DNA from: Phenylobacterium sp.
GTDB lineage: Bacteria; Pseudomonadota; Alphaproteobacteria; Caulobacterales; Caulobacteraceae
Length of the DNA: 64,000 nucleotides
Assembly (NCBI RefSeq): GCF_030679875.1
Contig: NZ_JAUXSP010000012.1
Coordinates: forward strand, 62,001 to 126,000
Reading direction: 5' to 3'
The notes under the pieces are model-generated. The model searched no databases. It saw nothing but the letters and a program-made list of their open reading frames with translations, and was not told the origin of the DNA. The position numbers and the translations under genes were made by a program. Within the stretch, counting starts at the first letter, position 1. Every line of letters starts with the position of its first letter. Shown piece by piece: positions 1 through 8,957 of this stretch.

Positions 1-482
1 CCGGTGTGCAGCTCGACCACCTGGGCCCCCATGGCCTGGGCCGCGGCGACCTGAGCGAGATCGGCGTCGATGAAGCAGGAGACGCGGATGCCCTCCGCCG
101 CCAGCCGGCCCACCACCGGGGCGACATTGTTGCGCCCCTTGATCAGGTCCAGCCCGCCTTCGGTGGTCACCTCTTCCCGGCGTTCGGGCACCAGGCAAGC
201 TGCGTGGGGAAGGTGACGCAGGGCGATGGCCTCCATCTCGGCGGTCACGGCCATCTCGAAGTTCAGCGGCCGACCCCGGCGCTTGAGGATCACCGCCAGG
301 GCGTCGATATCCGCGTCAGAGATGTGCCGGCGATCCTCGCGCAGGTGGGCGGTGATCCCGTCCGCCCCGGCCATCAGGGCCATCTCGGCGGCCCGCACCG
401 GGTCAGGATAGGTCGCGCCCCGGGCGTTCCGGATCGTGGCCACGTGGTCGATATTGACGCCCAGGCGCAGGGGGCGGCTCAT
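1..482 (-). CDS. pdxJ: Pyridoxine 5'-phosphate synthase PdxJ (partial, C-terminus off the left edge)
   Basis: PdxJ condenses 1-deoxy-D-xylulose 5-phosphate with 3-amino-2-oxopropyl phosphate to give pyridoxine 5'-phosphate, the last step of the DXP-dependent vitamin B6 route in the cytosol. The first 160 residues are present. They include [13 protein letters not shown] near the start and HLREDRRHI around residue 50, both hallmarks of the family, followed by [10 protein letters not shown] and a conserved VELHTG at the edge. The full family length is about 240-250 residues, so about one third is missing to the left. The ATG overlaps the pyrE stop codon in an ATGA arrangement, so the two are probably translated together from one minus-strand message. 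Confidence 0.96.
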   Translation of the reverse strand, partial: MSRPLRLGVNIDHVATIRNARGATYPDPVRAAEMALMAGADGITAHLREDRRHISDADIDALAVILKRRGRPLNFEMAVTAEMEAIALRHLPHAACLVPERREEVTTEGGLDLIKGRNNVAPVVGRLAAEGIRVSCFIDADLAQVAAAQAMGAQVVELHT

Positions 483-1063
483 GCGCCCAGCCTGCGGCTG
501 CCGGGATCCTCGATGGGTATGGCGGCCAGCTCGGGCGGAAGCTGGTCTGCGGGGTAGGCCGGCACGTCCAGGCGGGCGAGCACCAGGAAGGGCGCGCCAG
601 GATCGGCGCGGCCGCCCGAGCGATCCACCAGGGCCGCAGCGCAGACCACCTCACCGCCAGCCTCACGGATGGCCTCGACACACTCGCGCGAGGACAGGCC
701 AGTCGAGACGATGTCCTCGACCATGGCCACCCGGGCGCCTGGCTTCAGGGCGAAGGCCCGGCGGAACTGCAGTTTCCCGTCGACCCGCTCCACATACATC
801 GACGGCACGCCCAGCTGGCGGGCGGTCTCGTAGCCGGGAATGATGCCCCCCACCGCCGGCGAGACGCACACATCAACTTCCCCGACCTCGCGCAGGATTA
901 GCTCGGCCAGGGCCTTGCACAGCCGCTCAGTCCGGTCAGGATACTGGAAGACCAGATTCTTCTGCAAAAAGACCGCCGAATGGAGGCCGGACGAGAGCAC
1001 GAAGTGGCCCTCTCGGAGGGCGCCGGCGCCGCGGAATTCCTCAAGGACTTCGTCAGTGGTCAT
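479..1063 (-). CDS. pyrE: Orotate phosphoribosyltransferase PyrE
   Basis: PyrE transfers ribose 5-phosphate from PRPP to orotate, giving OMP in de novo pyrimidine synthesis. The 194-residue protein has the short alphaproteobacterial form. It has an N-terminal substrate region with [12 protein letters not shown] and a PRPP-binding loop [14 protein letters not shown] near residue 115, where the acidic pair E-D lies before the flexible S-T-G. It is the upstream partner of pdxJ with a 4-bp overlap. Its ATG faces the divergent GNAT gene about 100 bp away. The other pyrimidine genes in the window, pyrB and pyrC', lie 50 kb away. Confidence 0.96.
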   Translation of the reverse strand: MTTDEVLEEFRGAGALREGHFVLSSGLHSAVFLQKNLVFQYPDRTERLCKALAELILREVGEVDVCVSPAVGGIIPGYETARQLGVPSMYVERVDGKLQFRRAFALKPGARVAMVEDIVSTGLSSRECVEAIREAGGEVVCAAALVDRSGGRADPGAPFLVLARLDVPAYPADQLPPELAAIPIEDPGSRRLGA

Positions 1064-1161
1064 TTGGGCGCCTCCTTGTGGGCGAATTATCTGAGGCCGA
1101 ACTAGATGTCACCTGCGCCCGCGAATATGGGTGTGGAGATTCGCAGGAGCCGAGCGCCCCC

Positions 1162-1707
1162 ATGCCCGGGATTATCACGACCGAGCGCCTGAGGCTGCGT
1201 CCCGCCAAGGTCAGTGACCTTGAGGCGATGCACGAGATCCTGTCCTCGGCCCACGCCATGGCGTTCTGGTCGACCCTTCCCCATGAGAAGCTGGACGAGA
1301 CCCGGCTCTGGCTTGACGGCATGATGGCCACCCGCAATGACGACTTCATCGTCGAGACCAAGGCCGGCGAGGTGGTGGGCAAGGTGGGCTTCTGGGCCGA
1401 CCCGGAGATCGGCTACATCCTGCATCCCGGGGCGCAGGGCCAGGGCTATGCCCATGAGGCGGTGTCGGCGGTGATCGCGCGCGCCTTCCAGCAGCGCGGC
1501 CTGACCGAAGCCACCGCCGATGTGGACCCCAAGAACGACAGCTCACGACGGCTGCTGGAGCGGCTGGGCTTTGTGGTGGTGGGCAGCGCCAAGAAGACCT
1601 ACCTGCTGGGCCACACCTGGGCCGACAGCCTCTATCTGCGCTGCACGCCGCAGACCTTCCCTGGCGCCAAGACCCCCTGGACCTGGCGGGCGCCACAGCC
1701 AGCCTGA
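1162..1707 (+). CDS. GNAT family N-acetyltransferase (RimJ/RimL-like)
   Basis: The protein is a 181-residue acetyl-CoA-dependent N-acetyltransferase of the Acetyltransf_3 type. It opens with TTERLRLRP, the usual first strand of RimJ/RimL-like enzymes, and carries the acetyl-CoA loop GAQGQGYAHEAV near residue 90, followed by a D-P-x-N-x-x-S helix. The target is unknown; relatives acetylate protein N-termini or small amines. The ATG at 1162 is chosen because AGGAG lies 13 bp upstream and it matches the family start. A longer reading from 1078 would run into the pyrE promoter region. The gene converges with the RSH gene, with 27 bp between stops. Confidence 0.85.
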   Translation: MPGIITTERLRLRPAKVSDLEAMHEILSSAHAMAFWSTLPHEKLDETRLWLDGMMATRNDDFIVETKAGEVVGKVGFWADPEIGYILHPGAQGQGYAHEAVSAVIARAFQQRGLTEATADVDPKNDSSRRLLERLGFVVVGSAKKTYLLGHTWADSLYLRCTPQTFPGAKTPWTWRAPQPA

Positions 1708-1734
1708 GCAGAGCGCAGGCTTGAGCCGGGCGTT

Positions 1735-3996
1735 TTACCCCTTGGCCCGATCCACCGTCTCGACGCTGGGATTGGCCCGGAGGGCCGCGGCGATATGGGT
1801 CAGGTGCTTGGCGTCCTTGACCTCCAGGTCGAAGTCCACGTCGAAGAAGTCCCGCTGGCGGTGGTGCATGCGCAGGTTGACGATATTGCCGCCGGCCTCG
1901 CCGATCACCGTACAGACCTGCCCCAGCATGCCCGGCGCATTCTTGATGGTCGCGGCCAGACTGGCGCGGGAAATGGTGTTGCGCTCGGCCTCCGGCGTCC
2001 ATTGCAGATCGCGCCAGACCTCCTCGCGGTCCTCGTATTCGGCCAGCGTCGCGCAGTCGATCGTATGCACCGCCAGGCCGCCGCCCTCGGCGTCCAGGAT
2101 GCCGACAATCCGGTCCCCGGGGACCGGGCTGCAGCAGGGCGCGAAGTGCAGGATCAGGCCCTGGGTCAGGCCGCTGCCGCGCACATAGAGCCGGGCGCCG
2201 GCCCCGCCCTCGATCCGGCGCTGGGCGGTGGCGGCTTCCCGCTCCTGGGCGTTGAGGCCCGGGAAGACCACGTCGAGCACCTGGGTCGGGGTCACCCGGC
2301 CACGGCCGACAGCCTCAAAGAGATCGTCGTCCGCCGCCGTGGCGAAACGGTCCAGGGCCGGGCGCAGGGAGACATCGGCCAGGCGCTTTCCGGCCCGCTC
2401 GAAGGTCTGCTCGACCGTCGCGCGGCCGAGTCTCGTAAACTCGTCCTTCTCGCTCTGGCGGATGTGGCGGCGGATGGCTGAGCGGGCCCGGCCGGTGACG
2501 GTGAGCGAGCGCCAGTCCGGCGGCACCACGGGCTTGGCCCCACGGATCACCTCCACCACGTCGCCGTTCTGCAACAGGGTGCGAAGGGGGCGCAGCTCGC
2601 CATTGACCTTCACCCCGATGCAGGTGTCGCCCACATCGGTGTGGACCGCATAGGCGAAGTCCAGCGGCATGGCGCCTCGCGGCAGGCTGACCAGCCGGCC
2701 CTTGGGCGTGAAGACGAACACCTGGTCGAGGAACATTTCGAGCTTGGCGTGCTCCACCAGCTCGTCGACGTCGCCGCCATGCTCCAGCAGCTGGACGAGG
2801 TGGCGCAGATTGACCAACGGGTCGCGCCCGCCCGCCGCCGCCTGGGCCTCGGCGTCGAAGCCATAGCTCTCGTTCTTGTAGCGCCAGTGGGCGGCGACCC
2901 CGTCCTCGGCCACCCGGTCCATGGCCTCGGTGCGAATCTGCATCTCGATCCGCATGCCCTTGGGCCCGACCACCGTGGTGTGGATGGAGCGGTAATTGTT
3001 CCGCTTGGGCGTGGAGATGTAGTCCTTGAACCGCTCGGGCACGCTGGACCAGGCCCGGTGGATGACGCCCAGCGCCCGGTAGCAGTCCTCTTCGGAATCG
3101 ACGATCACCCGGAAGGCGTAGATGTCCGACAGCTGGGAGAAGCCAATCGATTTGCGCTGCAGCTTGCGCCAGATGGAGAAGGGATGCTTCTCGCGGCCGA
3201 ACACGCGGGCGGGCACTCCGGCCCCGGCCAGCTTGCCCAGCACCTCGTCGGAGACCACCGAGACCGCCCCACCCTGCTCCTGGCGCAGAGCCGAAAGCCG
3301 CCGGCCGATGGCGTCGCGGGCCACCGGGTTCAGGTGGATGAAGGCCAACTCCTCCAGCTCGGTGCAGATGCGGTGGCAGCCGATGGAGCGGGCGAGCGGC
3401 GCATAGATGTCCAGGGTCTCCCGGGCGATCCGCTCGCGCTTGGCCGGGTTCTTGATGAACTCCAGCGTGCGCATATTGTGCAGCCGGTCGGCCAGCTTGA
3501 CCATCAGGACGCGCACGTCCTTGGAGATGGCCAGGATGAATTTGCGCAGGTTCTCCGCCTGCCGGGTGTGTTCGGAATTGCCTTCGAGCTGGGAGAGCTT
3601 GGTGACGCCCTCCACCAGCTCGCCGATCTCTTCGCCAAACAGCTGGTCGATATCGGCCCGGCTGACCGGACAGTCCTCGATCACGTCATGCAGCAGGGCC
3701 GTGACGATGGTCGCGGTGTCGAGGCGGTAATCGGTGAGGATGCCCGCCACCTCGATGGGGTGAGCGAAATAGGGATCGCCGGAGGCCCGCTTCTGCGAGC
3801 CGTGCATGCGCATGGCGTAGACATAGGCGCGGTTCAGCAGCGCCTCGTCAGCGGTCGGGTCATAGGACCGGACCTTGTCGATCAGCTCATATTGGCGAAG
3901 CAGTCTGGGCGGACGCGCCGGAGCGGGCGCGTCCTTGGGCTCGGCGACGGGTTGGGCCGCCTGGACGATAAGAGGGTCTGCGCCTTCGGGGCTCAG
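1735..3996 (-). CDS. spoT: Bifunctional (p)ppGpp synthetase/hydrolase (SpoT/Rel, RSH family)
   Basis: The enzyme makes and degrades the alarmone (p)ppGpp. Domains in order are an HD hydrolase (H79 in FAHPIEV, H103-D104 in LLHDVIED), a synthetase ([12 protein letters not shown] and RFKD at 322-325), a TGS domain around 426-486 and a C-terminal ACT domain near 676-726. The RxKD motif, instead of ExDD, marks the bifunctional class usual in alphaproteobacteria. No ATG, GTG or TTG occurs in frame before residue 62, yet conserved sequence ([12 protein letters not shown]) starts at residue 32. A CTG at 3996 follows a perfect AGGAGG with 7-nt spacing and overlaps the rpoZ stop, so I take CTG as the start. 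An ATG at 3813 would cut into the HD domain. Confidence 0.93.
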   Translation of the reverse strand: MSPEGADPLIVQAAQPVAEPKDAPAPARPPRLLRQYELIDKVRSYDPTADEALLNRAYVYAMRMHGSQKRASGDPYFAHPIEVAGILTDYRLDTATIVTALLHDVIEDCPVSRADIDQLFGEEIGELVEGVTKLSQLEGNSEHTRQAENLRKFILAISKDVRVLMVKLADRLHNMRTLEFIKNPAKRERIARETLDIYAPLARSIGCHRICTELEELAFIHLNPVARDAIGRRLSALRQEQGGAVSVVSDEVLGKLAGAGVPARVFGREKHPFSIWRKLQRKSIGFSQLSDIYAFRVIVDSEEDCYRALGVIHRAWSSVPERFKDYISTPKRNNYRSIHTTVVGPKGMRIEMQIRTEAMDRVAEDGVAAHWRYKNESYGFDAEAQAAAGGRDPLVNLRHLVQLLEHGGDVDELVEHAKLEMFLDQVFVFTPKGRLVSLPRGAMPLDFAYAVHTDVGDTCIGVKVNGELRPLRTLLQNGDVVEVIRGAKPVVPPDWRSLTVTGRARSAIRRHIRQSEKDEFTRLGRATVEQTFERAGKRLADVSLRPALDRFATAADDDLFEAVGRGRVTPTQVLDVVFPGLNAQEREAATAQRRIEGGAGARLYVRGSGLTQGLILHFAPCCSPVPGDRIVGILDAEGGGLAVHTIDCATLAEYEDREEVWRDLQWTPEAERNTISRASLAATIKNAPGMLGQVCTVIGEAGGNIVNLRMHHRQRDFFDVDFDLEVKDAKHLTHIAAALRANPSVETVDRAKG

Positions 3997-4352
3997 TACC
4001 GCTCCTCCTGACCGCCATCCCGGTCGCTCTGCAGGGCCCGGATCAGTTCCAGCTCGCTCATCTGGGCATGGGTCGGGTCGGCCAGCAGGGCCAGGGTTTC
4101 GGCCTCTTCCTCAGCTTCGGTGTGCTCGTCCACACGCTGCAGGCTGGAGATCAGGTTTTCGCGCAGTTCCTCGGCGTCGACCACGTCGTCGGCGATCTCC
4201 CGCAGGGAGACGACCGGATTCTTGTCGTTGTCGCGATCAACCAGCAGCTGGGCGCCGGCCGAGATGGCGCGCGCGCGATGGGCGGCCAGAAGAACCAGGT
4301 TGAACCGGTTCGGAACCTTCTGAACGCAATCTTCGACGGTGACGCGGGCCAT
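3993..4352 (-). CDS. rpoZ: RNA polymerase omega subunit RpoZ
   Basis: The omega subunit binds the beta' C-terminus and helps RNA polymerase assembly. In many bacteria it also forms part of a ppGpp-binding site. The 119-residue protein starts [10 protein letters not shown] and has [16 protein letters not shown], the core omega helix, near residue 15. Its acidic C-terminal extension is common in alphaproteobacteria. The ATG at 4352 matches the family start, and a longer in-frame reading upstream is not homologous. It lies directly upstream of the ppGpp synthetase gene and overlaps its start, the widespread rpoZ-spoT pairing. Confidence 0.97.
   Translation of the reverse strand: MARVTVEDCVQKVPNRFNLVLLAAHRARAISAGAQLLVDRDNDKNPVVSLREIADDVVDAEELRENLISSLQRVDEHTEAEEEAETLALLADPTHAQMSELELIRALQSDRDGGQEERY
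3997..4012 (-). promoter_or_regulatory. Shine-Dalgarno AGGAGG deciding a CTG start for the RSH gene
   Basis: On the minus strand AGGAGG occupies 4009-4004. It is followed by a 7-nt spacer and CTG at 3996-3994, and the CTG shares bases with the rpoZ TGA. This is the best ribosome-binding site near the RSH N-terminus and lies inside the rpoZ 3' end, so translation of the two genes is probably coupled. Confidence 0.7.
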
Positions 4353-4510
4353 GGAATCCTCAATCTGATCTAGAACCGGCCAAAATAGGCGGTTTGGTCC
4401 GATTGTGCAATGCCGCAGGGGACCCTCTAGCATTAGCTGCGGCGCCAGGTGTAGCGGCAGGCAGGCATCCATCTGGTGGGCCACCGGACGCCGGGATCAG
4501 CAGAGTGGTG

Positions 4511-4562
4511 TGTGTCCCCAATTTCCAGCAATCTGTGCCTTCGGTGTAGGAATGGGGACACA
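4511..4562. repeat. Inverted repeat (10-bp arms) upstream of an ORFan
   Basis: TGTGTCCCCA at 4511-4520 is mirrored by TGGGGACACA at 4553-4562, separated by 32 nt. The arms extend imperfectly inward (ATTTCC against GGAA). The right arm ends 2 bp before the ATG of the small gene at 4565. Palindromes of this TGTGTCCCC type often accompany small mobile repeat elements. No transposase is visible, so this may be a remnant or a hairpin acting on the gene. Confidence 0.5.
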
Positions 4563-4564
4563 AA

Positions 4565-4915
4565 ATGCTGGTCTTGGTGTTCGCTATGCTTTTGGCCGCT
4601 GAAGGCGCCACCACAACTTGCGCGGTTGGCGCTGCGGGAGAGTTCACCTGCGCAACTCGCGATAGCTCGTCTGCCCCCAATATGGCTTGCGCAGGCAACG
4701 ACTGGCTAATCGCCGGTTGCACATTCGGTTCGCACAGAGAGGCGCGTGAGGCTCGAGCAGCGCAACAGCGCGTCATTGGAGCCCGGGAAGCTACGATGAA
4801 CTTCCTACGGGCAGGCGACTGCGAAGCTGCTGTAGGCACCGCGCTGGAGACGGGAGATCTCCGCTTTGCCACTGATGTTCGAGCGTTTTGCTCTGCCGGA
4901 GCGCGACAAGATTAG
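4565..4915 (+). CDS. Small putative secreted cysteine-containing protein, unknown
   Basis: I do not recognise this 116-residue protein. It begins with a hydrophobic stretch (MLVLVFAMLLAAEGA) resembling a short signal peptide and has six cysteines (TTTC, FTC, MAC, AGC, GDC, FC), consistent with export and disulfides. The C-terminal half is helical and alanine-rich (SHREAREARAAQQRV). Codon use is visibly less GC-biased at third positions than in neighbours, and it sits beside an inverted repeat, so recent acquisition is plausible. A GGGG run lies 7-10 bp before the ATG. It could also be a spurious ORF; the opposite strand holds a similar-length reading with no family features. Confidence 0.45.
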   Translation: MLVLVFAMLLAAEGATTTCAVGAAGEFTCATRDSSSAPNMACAGNDWLIAGCTFGSHREAREARAAQQRVIGAREATMNFLRAGDCEAAVGTALETGDLRFATDVRAFCSAGARQD

Positions 4916-4941
4916 TCAGCCGCGTTCACCGTCCAGTCCCC

Positions 4942-5469
4942 TCACCCCGCCCGCGCGTCGCACCCCACGCTGGCCCCCGCCGCCAACTCCCGCGCCGTCA
5001 GCCCAGACACCGGATGGCGCCAGTCCGGGGCGATCTCGGCGAGCGGGCCCATGACGAACAGGCGGGTGTGGGCCCGGGGATGGGGCAGGATCAGGTCTGC
5101 AGCCTCGATCACCGTCCGCCCGTGGGCGATCAGATCGAGGTCCAGGGTGCGCGGGGCGTTGCGCCCTGCCCTTTCCCGGTTGAATTCCGCCTCGATTGAA
5201 AACAGGGTACGCAGAACCGAACTCGGTTCATTCGGCGTCTCGACAATGGCGACGCCGTTGCGATACTCCGGGGCTGAGGGGTCCGGCCAGGCGGCCGAGC
5301 GCCACCAGCGGGACCGATGAAGAACAGGCAATCCCGCCTGATCCAGACGCGCCAGGGCGGCTTCCAGAAGGGCTTCCGAGGACGAGAAATCTCCGGCGAG
5401 ATTACTGCCCAGGGCGATCACCACCGCTCCGTCCCAGCCCGACCCCGCGCCGCTTTCAAGGAATTCCAC
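4942..5469 (-). CDS. folK: HPPK, 6-hydroxymethyl-7,8-dihydropterin pyrophosphokinase FolK
   Basis: FolK transfers pyrophosphate from ATP to 6-hydroxymethyl-dihydropterin in folate synthesis. The 175-residue protein has ALGSNL near residue 19, the central RNAPRTLDLDLI motif with the two metal-binding aspartates, and LPHPRAHTRLFV near the C-terminus, all diagnostic. The start is GTG at 5469, with a weak AGAAGG upstream. Its start lies only 4 bp from the start of the divergent NYN gene, so each gene's ribosome-binding site and promoter must lie inside the other's coding sequence. Confidence 0.93.
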   Translation of the reverse strand: MEFLESGAGSGWDGAVVIALGSNLAGDFSSSEALLEAALARLDQAGLPVLHRSRWWRSAAWPDPSAPEYRNGVAIVETPNEPSSVLRTLFSIEAEFNRERAGRNAPRTLDLDLIAHGRTVIEAADLILPHPRAHTRLFVMGPLAEIAPDWRHPVSGLTARELAAGASVGCDARAG

Positions 5470-5473
5470 GCTT

Positions 5474-6073
5474 ATGACCTTCTACCCCACCGATCGGCTC
5501 GCCCTCTTTATCGACGGCGCGAACCTGTACTCGGCGGCCAAGGGACTCGGCTTCGACATCGACTACCGCAAGCTGCTGGAAGAGTTCCGCAAGCGCGGCG
5601 TGCTGGTGCGGGCCTACTACTACACCGCCCTGGTGGAGGACCAGGAGTACTCCCCCATCCGCCCGCTGGTGGACTGGCTGGACTACAATGGCTTCCGCCT
5701 GGTGACCAAGCCGGCCCGGGAATACACCGACGCGCAAGGCCGCAAGCGCTGGCGCGGCGACATGGATGTCGAGATCGCCGTCGACATGATGGAGATGGCC
5801 GAGCACGCCGATCATCTACTGCTGTTCTCCGGCGACGGGGACTTCCGCTGTCTGGTGGAGGCGGTTCAGCGCAAGGGCGCGCGGGTCACCGTGGTCTCCA
5901 CCGTCAAGTCGCAGCCGCCGATGGCGTCCGATGATCTGCGCCGCCAGGCCGACGCCTTCATCGATCTGGCCGACCTGTCGGAGATTATCGGCCGGCCCTC
6001 GCGCCTGCCGCGCTTCATCCAGGAAAGCCGGATGACCAGCCAGAGCGAGACCGAGGCGGATGCCGAGGCCTGA
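5474..6073 (+). CDS. NYN domain (LabA/DUF88, PIN-like) protein
   Basis: This 199-residue protein has a PIN-like nuclease fold of the LabA/DUF88 type. Conserved acidic residues are D14 in FIDGANLY, D98 and D104 in GDMDVEIAVD, and D121/D123 in FSGDGDF, the expected metal-binding set. NYN proteins are thought to cleave RNA, but substrates of this subgroup are not established. The C-terminal 30 residues are polar and probably flexible. AAGGAA lies 11 bp before the ATG, inside folK. The downstream glycosylase starts within its last codons, so the two are probably co-transcribed. Confidence 0.88.
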   Translation: MTFYPTDRLALFIDGANLYSAAKGLGFDIDYRKLLEEFRKRGVLVRAYYYTALVEDQEYSPIRPLVDWLDYNGFRLVTKPAREYTDAQGRKRWRGDMDVEIAVDMMEMAEHADHLLLFSGDGDFRCLVEAVQRKGARVTVVSTVKSQPPMASDDLRRQADAFIDLADLSEIIGRPSRLPRFIQESRMTSQSETEADAEA

Positions 6074-6719
6074 GCCGGCCGTGAGCGACGCCGCCGAGCC
6101 GCCCCGGGACTGCCCACTTTGTCCCAGGCTGGTCGCCTATCGCCAAGTCAACCGCGACGCCCACCCCGATTGGTGGAACGGCCCGGCGCCGTCCTTTGGC
6201 GATCCCGCAGCCCGGCTGGCGGTGGTGGGCCTGGCGCCCGGACGCATGGGCGCCAATCGCACGGGGCGGCCCTTCACCGGCGATTTTGCTGGCGTGCTGC
6301 TGTTTGAGACCCTGCTGAAACAGGGCTTTGCGCGGGGGACCTATGAGGCCAGCCCCGATGATGGCCTAGAGCTGGTCGACTGCCTGATCACCAACGCCGT
6401 GCGCTGCGCCCCGCCGGGCAACAAGCCCGAGACGCTGGAGGAAGCCACCTGCCGGCCATTCCTGACGGCGCGCCTGGACGGCCTGCCAAACCTGAAGGTG
6501 ATCGTCACCCTGGGCGATGTGTCCCGGCGCAACGTCCTGCGGGCCCTGGGCCTGAAGGCCTCGGCCGGCGTCGGCGGCCATGGGTCTGAGTTCCAGGCCG
6601 GCCCCTATACGGTGATCAATTCCTACCACTGCTCGCGGCTGAACACGAACACCGGCCGCCTGACGCCGCAGATGTTTGAGGACATCTTCGTCCGCGCCCG
6701 AGCCCTGCTGGACGCCTAG
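6060..6719 (+). CDS. Uracil-DNA glycosylase, family 5 (UdgB-type, 4Fe-4S)
   Basis: The enzyme removes uracil, and in known family 5 members also hypoxanthine or damaged bases, from DNA in base-excision repair. The 219-residue protein has the four iron-sulfur cysteines C18, C21, C116 and C131, the active-site loop GLAPGRMGANRTGRPFTGD and the C-terminal motif HCSRLNTNTGRLT. The catalytic Asp of families 1-4 is absent from the first loop, as expected for family 5. The ATG at 6060 overlaps the NYN gene by 14 bp; a GTG at 6081 is an alternative. Its TAG stop and the stop of the convergent acetyltransferase share a CTAG palindrome. Confidence 0.9.
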   Translation: MPRPEPAVSDAAEPPRDCPLCPRLVAYRQVNRDAHPDWWNGPAPSFGDPAARLAVVGLAPGRMGANRTGRPFTGDFAGVLLFETLLKQGFARGTYEASPDDGLELVDCLITNAVRCAPPGNKPETLEEATCRPFLTARLDGLPNLKVIVTLGDVSRRNVLRALGLKASAGVGGHGSEFQAGPYTVINSYHCSRLNTNTGRLTPQMFEDIFVRARALLDA

Positions 6720-7471
6720 AGCCGCCAGTAGTGGTAGCGCCAAAGCGGCGTGAAGCCGGCCCGGCCATAGAGGGCCAAGGCCGGGGCATTGTCCGCCTCG
6801 ACCTGCAGGAACGCCTGCGTCGCACCACGTTCCAGGCCCGCCTGAGCCAGCCGCGCCACCACCCGACCCGCCAGCCCCTGCCCCCGGCGATCGCGGCGGG
6901 TGCGCATGCCGTGCAGACTGGCCCAGCCTTCATGTACGCTCAGCACGCCCACCGCATGGGTCCCCTGCCCATCGCGCACGGCGGCGAATACGGCGCCGGG
7001 CGACTGCGACAGCACCGCCACCCGCTGGGCGCCGTCCTCGGGATCGAAACCCTGGCCCAGAAACACCGCAGCCCAGGCCTCATTGGGGGTCTCCAGAAGC
7101 ACGACCTCGCTCGGATCAGCGACCTCACCGACCCTGGCCAGCTCGGCGCCCATCACCAGGGTCGGCTGATGCGGGACATAGCCGCGCTCGGCCAGGGCCT
7201 GCGCCACCCCGGTCAGGCCGTCGACTTCGGGAAGGCGGAACACGGGCGACATGGACCGGGCGCGATAGGCGGCTTCGATCCGGGCGATCAGCCCGTCATC
7301 GCGGACCAGGGTGTGGGCCAGCGGCGCTGCGGCATGGGCCCGGCCGATGGCGCCGGGGCGAAGGCCCAGAATCCAGGGGCCAATCACCTCATGGGCGTCA
7401 TGGGCCACCGTGGCGATGGTCGCCCGCTCGATGGCCTCGATCTCGGCCGGTATGGGCGCGGTCAGGCTCAC
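6716..7471 (-). CDS. GNAT family N-acetyltransferase (two-domain)
   Basis: This protein of about 251 residues has its recognisable acetyl-CoA fold only in the C-terminal half: [20 protein letters not shown] with the R/Q-x-x-G-x-G/A loop near residue 200, followed by [19 protein letters not shown]. The N-terminal half resembles a degenerate GNAT domain. The substrate is unknown. I take GTG at 7471 as the start because it overlaps the smpB stop as GTGA, implying coupling; an ATG at 7510 would overlap smpB by 43 bp. It is probably the last gene of a dapA-smpB-GNAT minus-strand operon. Confidence 0.85.
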   Translation of the reverse strand: MSLTAPIPAEIEAIERATIATVAHDAHEVIGPWILGLRPGAIGRAHAAAPLAHTLVRDDGLIARIEAAYRARSMSPVFRLPEVDGLTGVAQALAERGYVPHQPTLVMGAELARVGEVADPSEVVLLETPNEAWAAVFLGQGFDPEDGAQRVAVLSQSPGAVFAAVRDGQGTHAVGVLSVHEGWASLHGMRTRRDRRGQGLAGRVVARLAQAGLERGATQAFLQVEADNAPALALYGRAGFTPLWRYHYWRL

Positions 7472-7923
7472 CCCTTGTCGCGGAGCAGCCGGGCCTTGTC
7501 GCGGGCCCAATCCCGTTCGGCGGAGGTTTCGCGCTTGTCGTGCAGCTTCTTACCCTTGGCCAGCGCGATCTCTAGCTTGGCCAGCCCCTTGTCGTTCCAA
7601 TAGAGCTTGGTGGGCACGATGGTGCGCCCTTCCCGCTGGACCGCGCCGATCAGCCGGTCGATCTGCTTGCGATGCAGCAGCAGTTTCCGCGGCCGGCGCG
7701 GCTCATGGTTGAAGTGGCTGGCCTTGGCGTAGGGCGGGATGTCGGCGTTGATCAGCACGATGTTGCGCCCCTCCACCGCCGCATAGGACTCCGCGATATT
7801 GGCCTTGCCCGCCCGCAGGGACTTCACCTCGCTGCCGGTGAGCGCCAGGCCGGCCTCCATGGAGTCGTCGAGGAAGTAGTCGAACCTTGCGCGCCGGTTC
7901 TCGGCGATGGGTTTTCCAACCAT
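7468..7923 (-). CDS. smpB: SsrA-binding protein SmpB
   Basis: SmpB binds tmRNA and delivers it to stalled ribosomes for trans-translation, rescuing them and tagging the incomplete peptide. The 151-residue protein has the usual length and motifs: [10 protein letters not shown] at the start, [16 protein letters not shown] around residue 30, YNW-type [20 protein letters not shown] and a basic tail [14 protein letters not shown] that enters the ribosomal A/P region. It lies 7 bp downstream of the dapA start side on the same strand and overlaps the acetyltransferase gene. No tmRNA gene is seen in the window. Confidence 0.97.
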   Translation of the reverse strand: MVGKPIAENRRARFDYFLDDSMEAGLALTGSEVKSLRAGKANIAESYAAVEGRNIVLINADIPPYAKASHFNHEPRRPRKLLLHRKQIDRLIGAVQREGRTIVPTKLYWNDKGLAKLEIALAKGKKLHDKRETSAERDWARDKARLLRDKG

Positions 7924-7930
7924 GACGCCC

Positions 7931-8815
7931 TCAGATCAGTCCGGCGTCGCGCATGGCCGCCAGGACCTCCTGGCGAGAGGCCTCCGAGGCTGGCGTGATC
8001 GGCAGGCGCGCCTCTTCCGAACACAGGCCCAGATGGGCCATGGCGAACTTGGTCGGGCCCGGCGAGGCGTCGGTGAACAGGGCCCGGTGCAGCCGGTAGA
8101 GCCGGTCCTGCCAGTAGAGCGCGGTCTTCCAGTCACCGCTGAGCGCGGCGTTGTAGAAGGTGGCGCAGAGGTCCGGCGCCACATTGACGCTGACCGAGAT
8201 CGAGCCGTGGCCCCCATGGGCCATATAGCCCAGCGCGCTGGGATCATCCCCCGACAGCATCACCCAGTCGGCGCCGCACAGCAGGCGCTGCATGGTCGGC
8301 CGGGTCATGTCGCCGGTGGCGTCCTTGACGCCGACGATGTTCGGCAGCTTGGAAAGCCGGCCCAGGGTCTCGTTGGAGATGTCCACACTGGTGCGCGAGG
8401 GGACATTGTAGATGATCACTGGCAGCTGGACCGCCTCGTTGATCGCCGCATAGTGGGCGTACATGCCCTCCTGGCTGGGACGGTTGTAATAGGGCGTCAC
8501 CACCATGGCCGCGTCGGCGCCGACCGCCTTGGCGTGCTTGACCAGCTCGATGGCTTCGCGAGTCGAGTTGGACCCCGCGCCGGCGATCACCGGCACCCGG
8601 CCCGCGGCCGTCTTGATGCACAGATCGACCACCCGGCGGTGTTCGTCATGGGACAGGGTCGAGGTCTCGCCCGTGGTGCCGACGGGCACGAGGCCGTGAA
8701 CGCCGCCGGCGATCTGGCGCTCGATGAGGGCGACATAGGTGTCCTCGTCCACCGCGCCATCACGGAAGGGGGTCACCAGGGCCGGCATCACGCCCCTGAA
8801 TAAAGGTTCGGACAT
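7931..8815 (-). CDS. dapA: 4-hydroxy-tetrahydrodipicolinate synthase DapA
   Basis: DapA condenses pyruvate with aspartate semialdehyde, the first committed step to diaminopimelate and lysine. The 294-residue TIM barrel has GTTGETSTL at 47-54, Tyr136 and Arg141 in [10 protein letters not shown], and the Schiff-base lysine K164 in GVKDATGD. The ATG at 8815 fits the family start ([17 protein letters not shown]). An upstream ATG at 8845 would add ten unconserved residues. It leads an operon with smpB and the acetyltransferase, and is divergent from the lytic transglycosylase gene. Both neighbours on this side therefore concern peptidoglycan precursors and turnover. Confidence 0.96.
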   Translation of the reverse strand: MSEPLFRGVMPALVTPFRDGAVDEDTYVALIERQIAGGVHGLVPVGTTGETSTLSHDEHRRVVDLCIKTAAGRVPVIAGAGSNSTREAIELVKHAKAVGADAAMVVTPYYNRPSQEGMYAHYAAINEAVQLPVIIYNVPSRTSVDISNETLGRLSKLPNIVGVKDATGDMTRPTMQRLLCGADWVMLSGDDPSALGYMAHGGHGSISVSVNVAPDLCATFYNAALSGDWKTALYWQDRLYRLHRALFTDASPGPTKFAMAHLGLCSEEARLPITPASEASRQEVLAAMRDAGLI

Positions 8816-8869
8816 TGTCTGCAAAAAGCCGTGAAAGCGCCGCATGTTGTTGCGGCCTATGATGTTGCG

Positions 8870-8884
8870 CGGACAATATGTCCG
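8870..8884. promoter_or_regulatory. Palindrome in the dapA/lytic transglycosylase divergent region
   Basis: CGGACA-ATA-TGTCCG is a perfect 6-bp inverted repeat with a 3-bp centre, located 55 bp upstream of the dapA ATG and 73 bp upstream of the transglycosylase start. It could be an operator shared by the two divergent genes. No matching regulator is identified. Confidence 0.3.
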
Positions 8885-8957
8885 GCGTGGCCCTGGCCGC
8901 AACCGCCCGTATCGCCCCGCATCTCCCGTGAGGGGGGCGAGAGCCTGGAGTTTCTGT

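Noticed and set aside
4360-4872. 170-codon minus-strand frame opposite the small ORFan
   Set aside because: It has no signal, domain or good ribosome-binding site and runs into the rpoZ promoter region. The plus-strand reading with a signal-like start is more credible.
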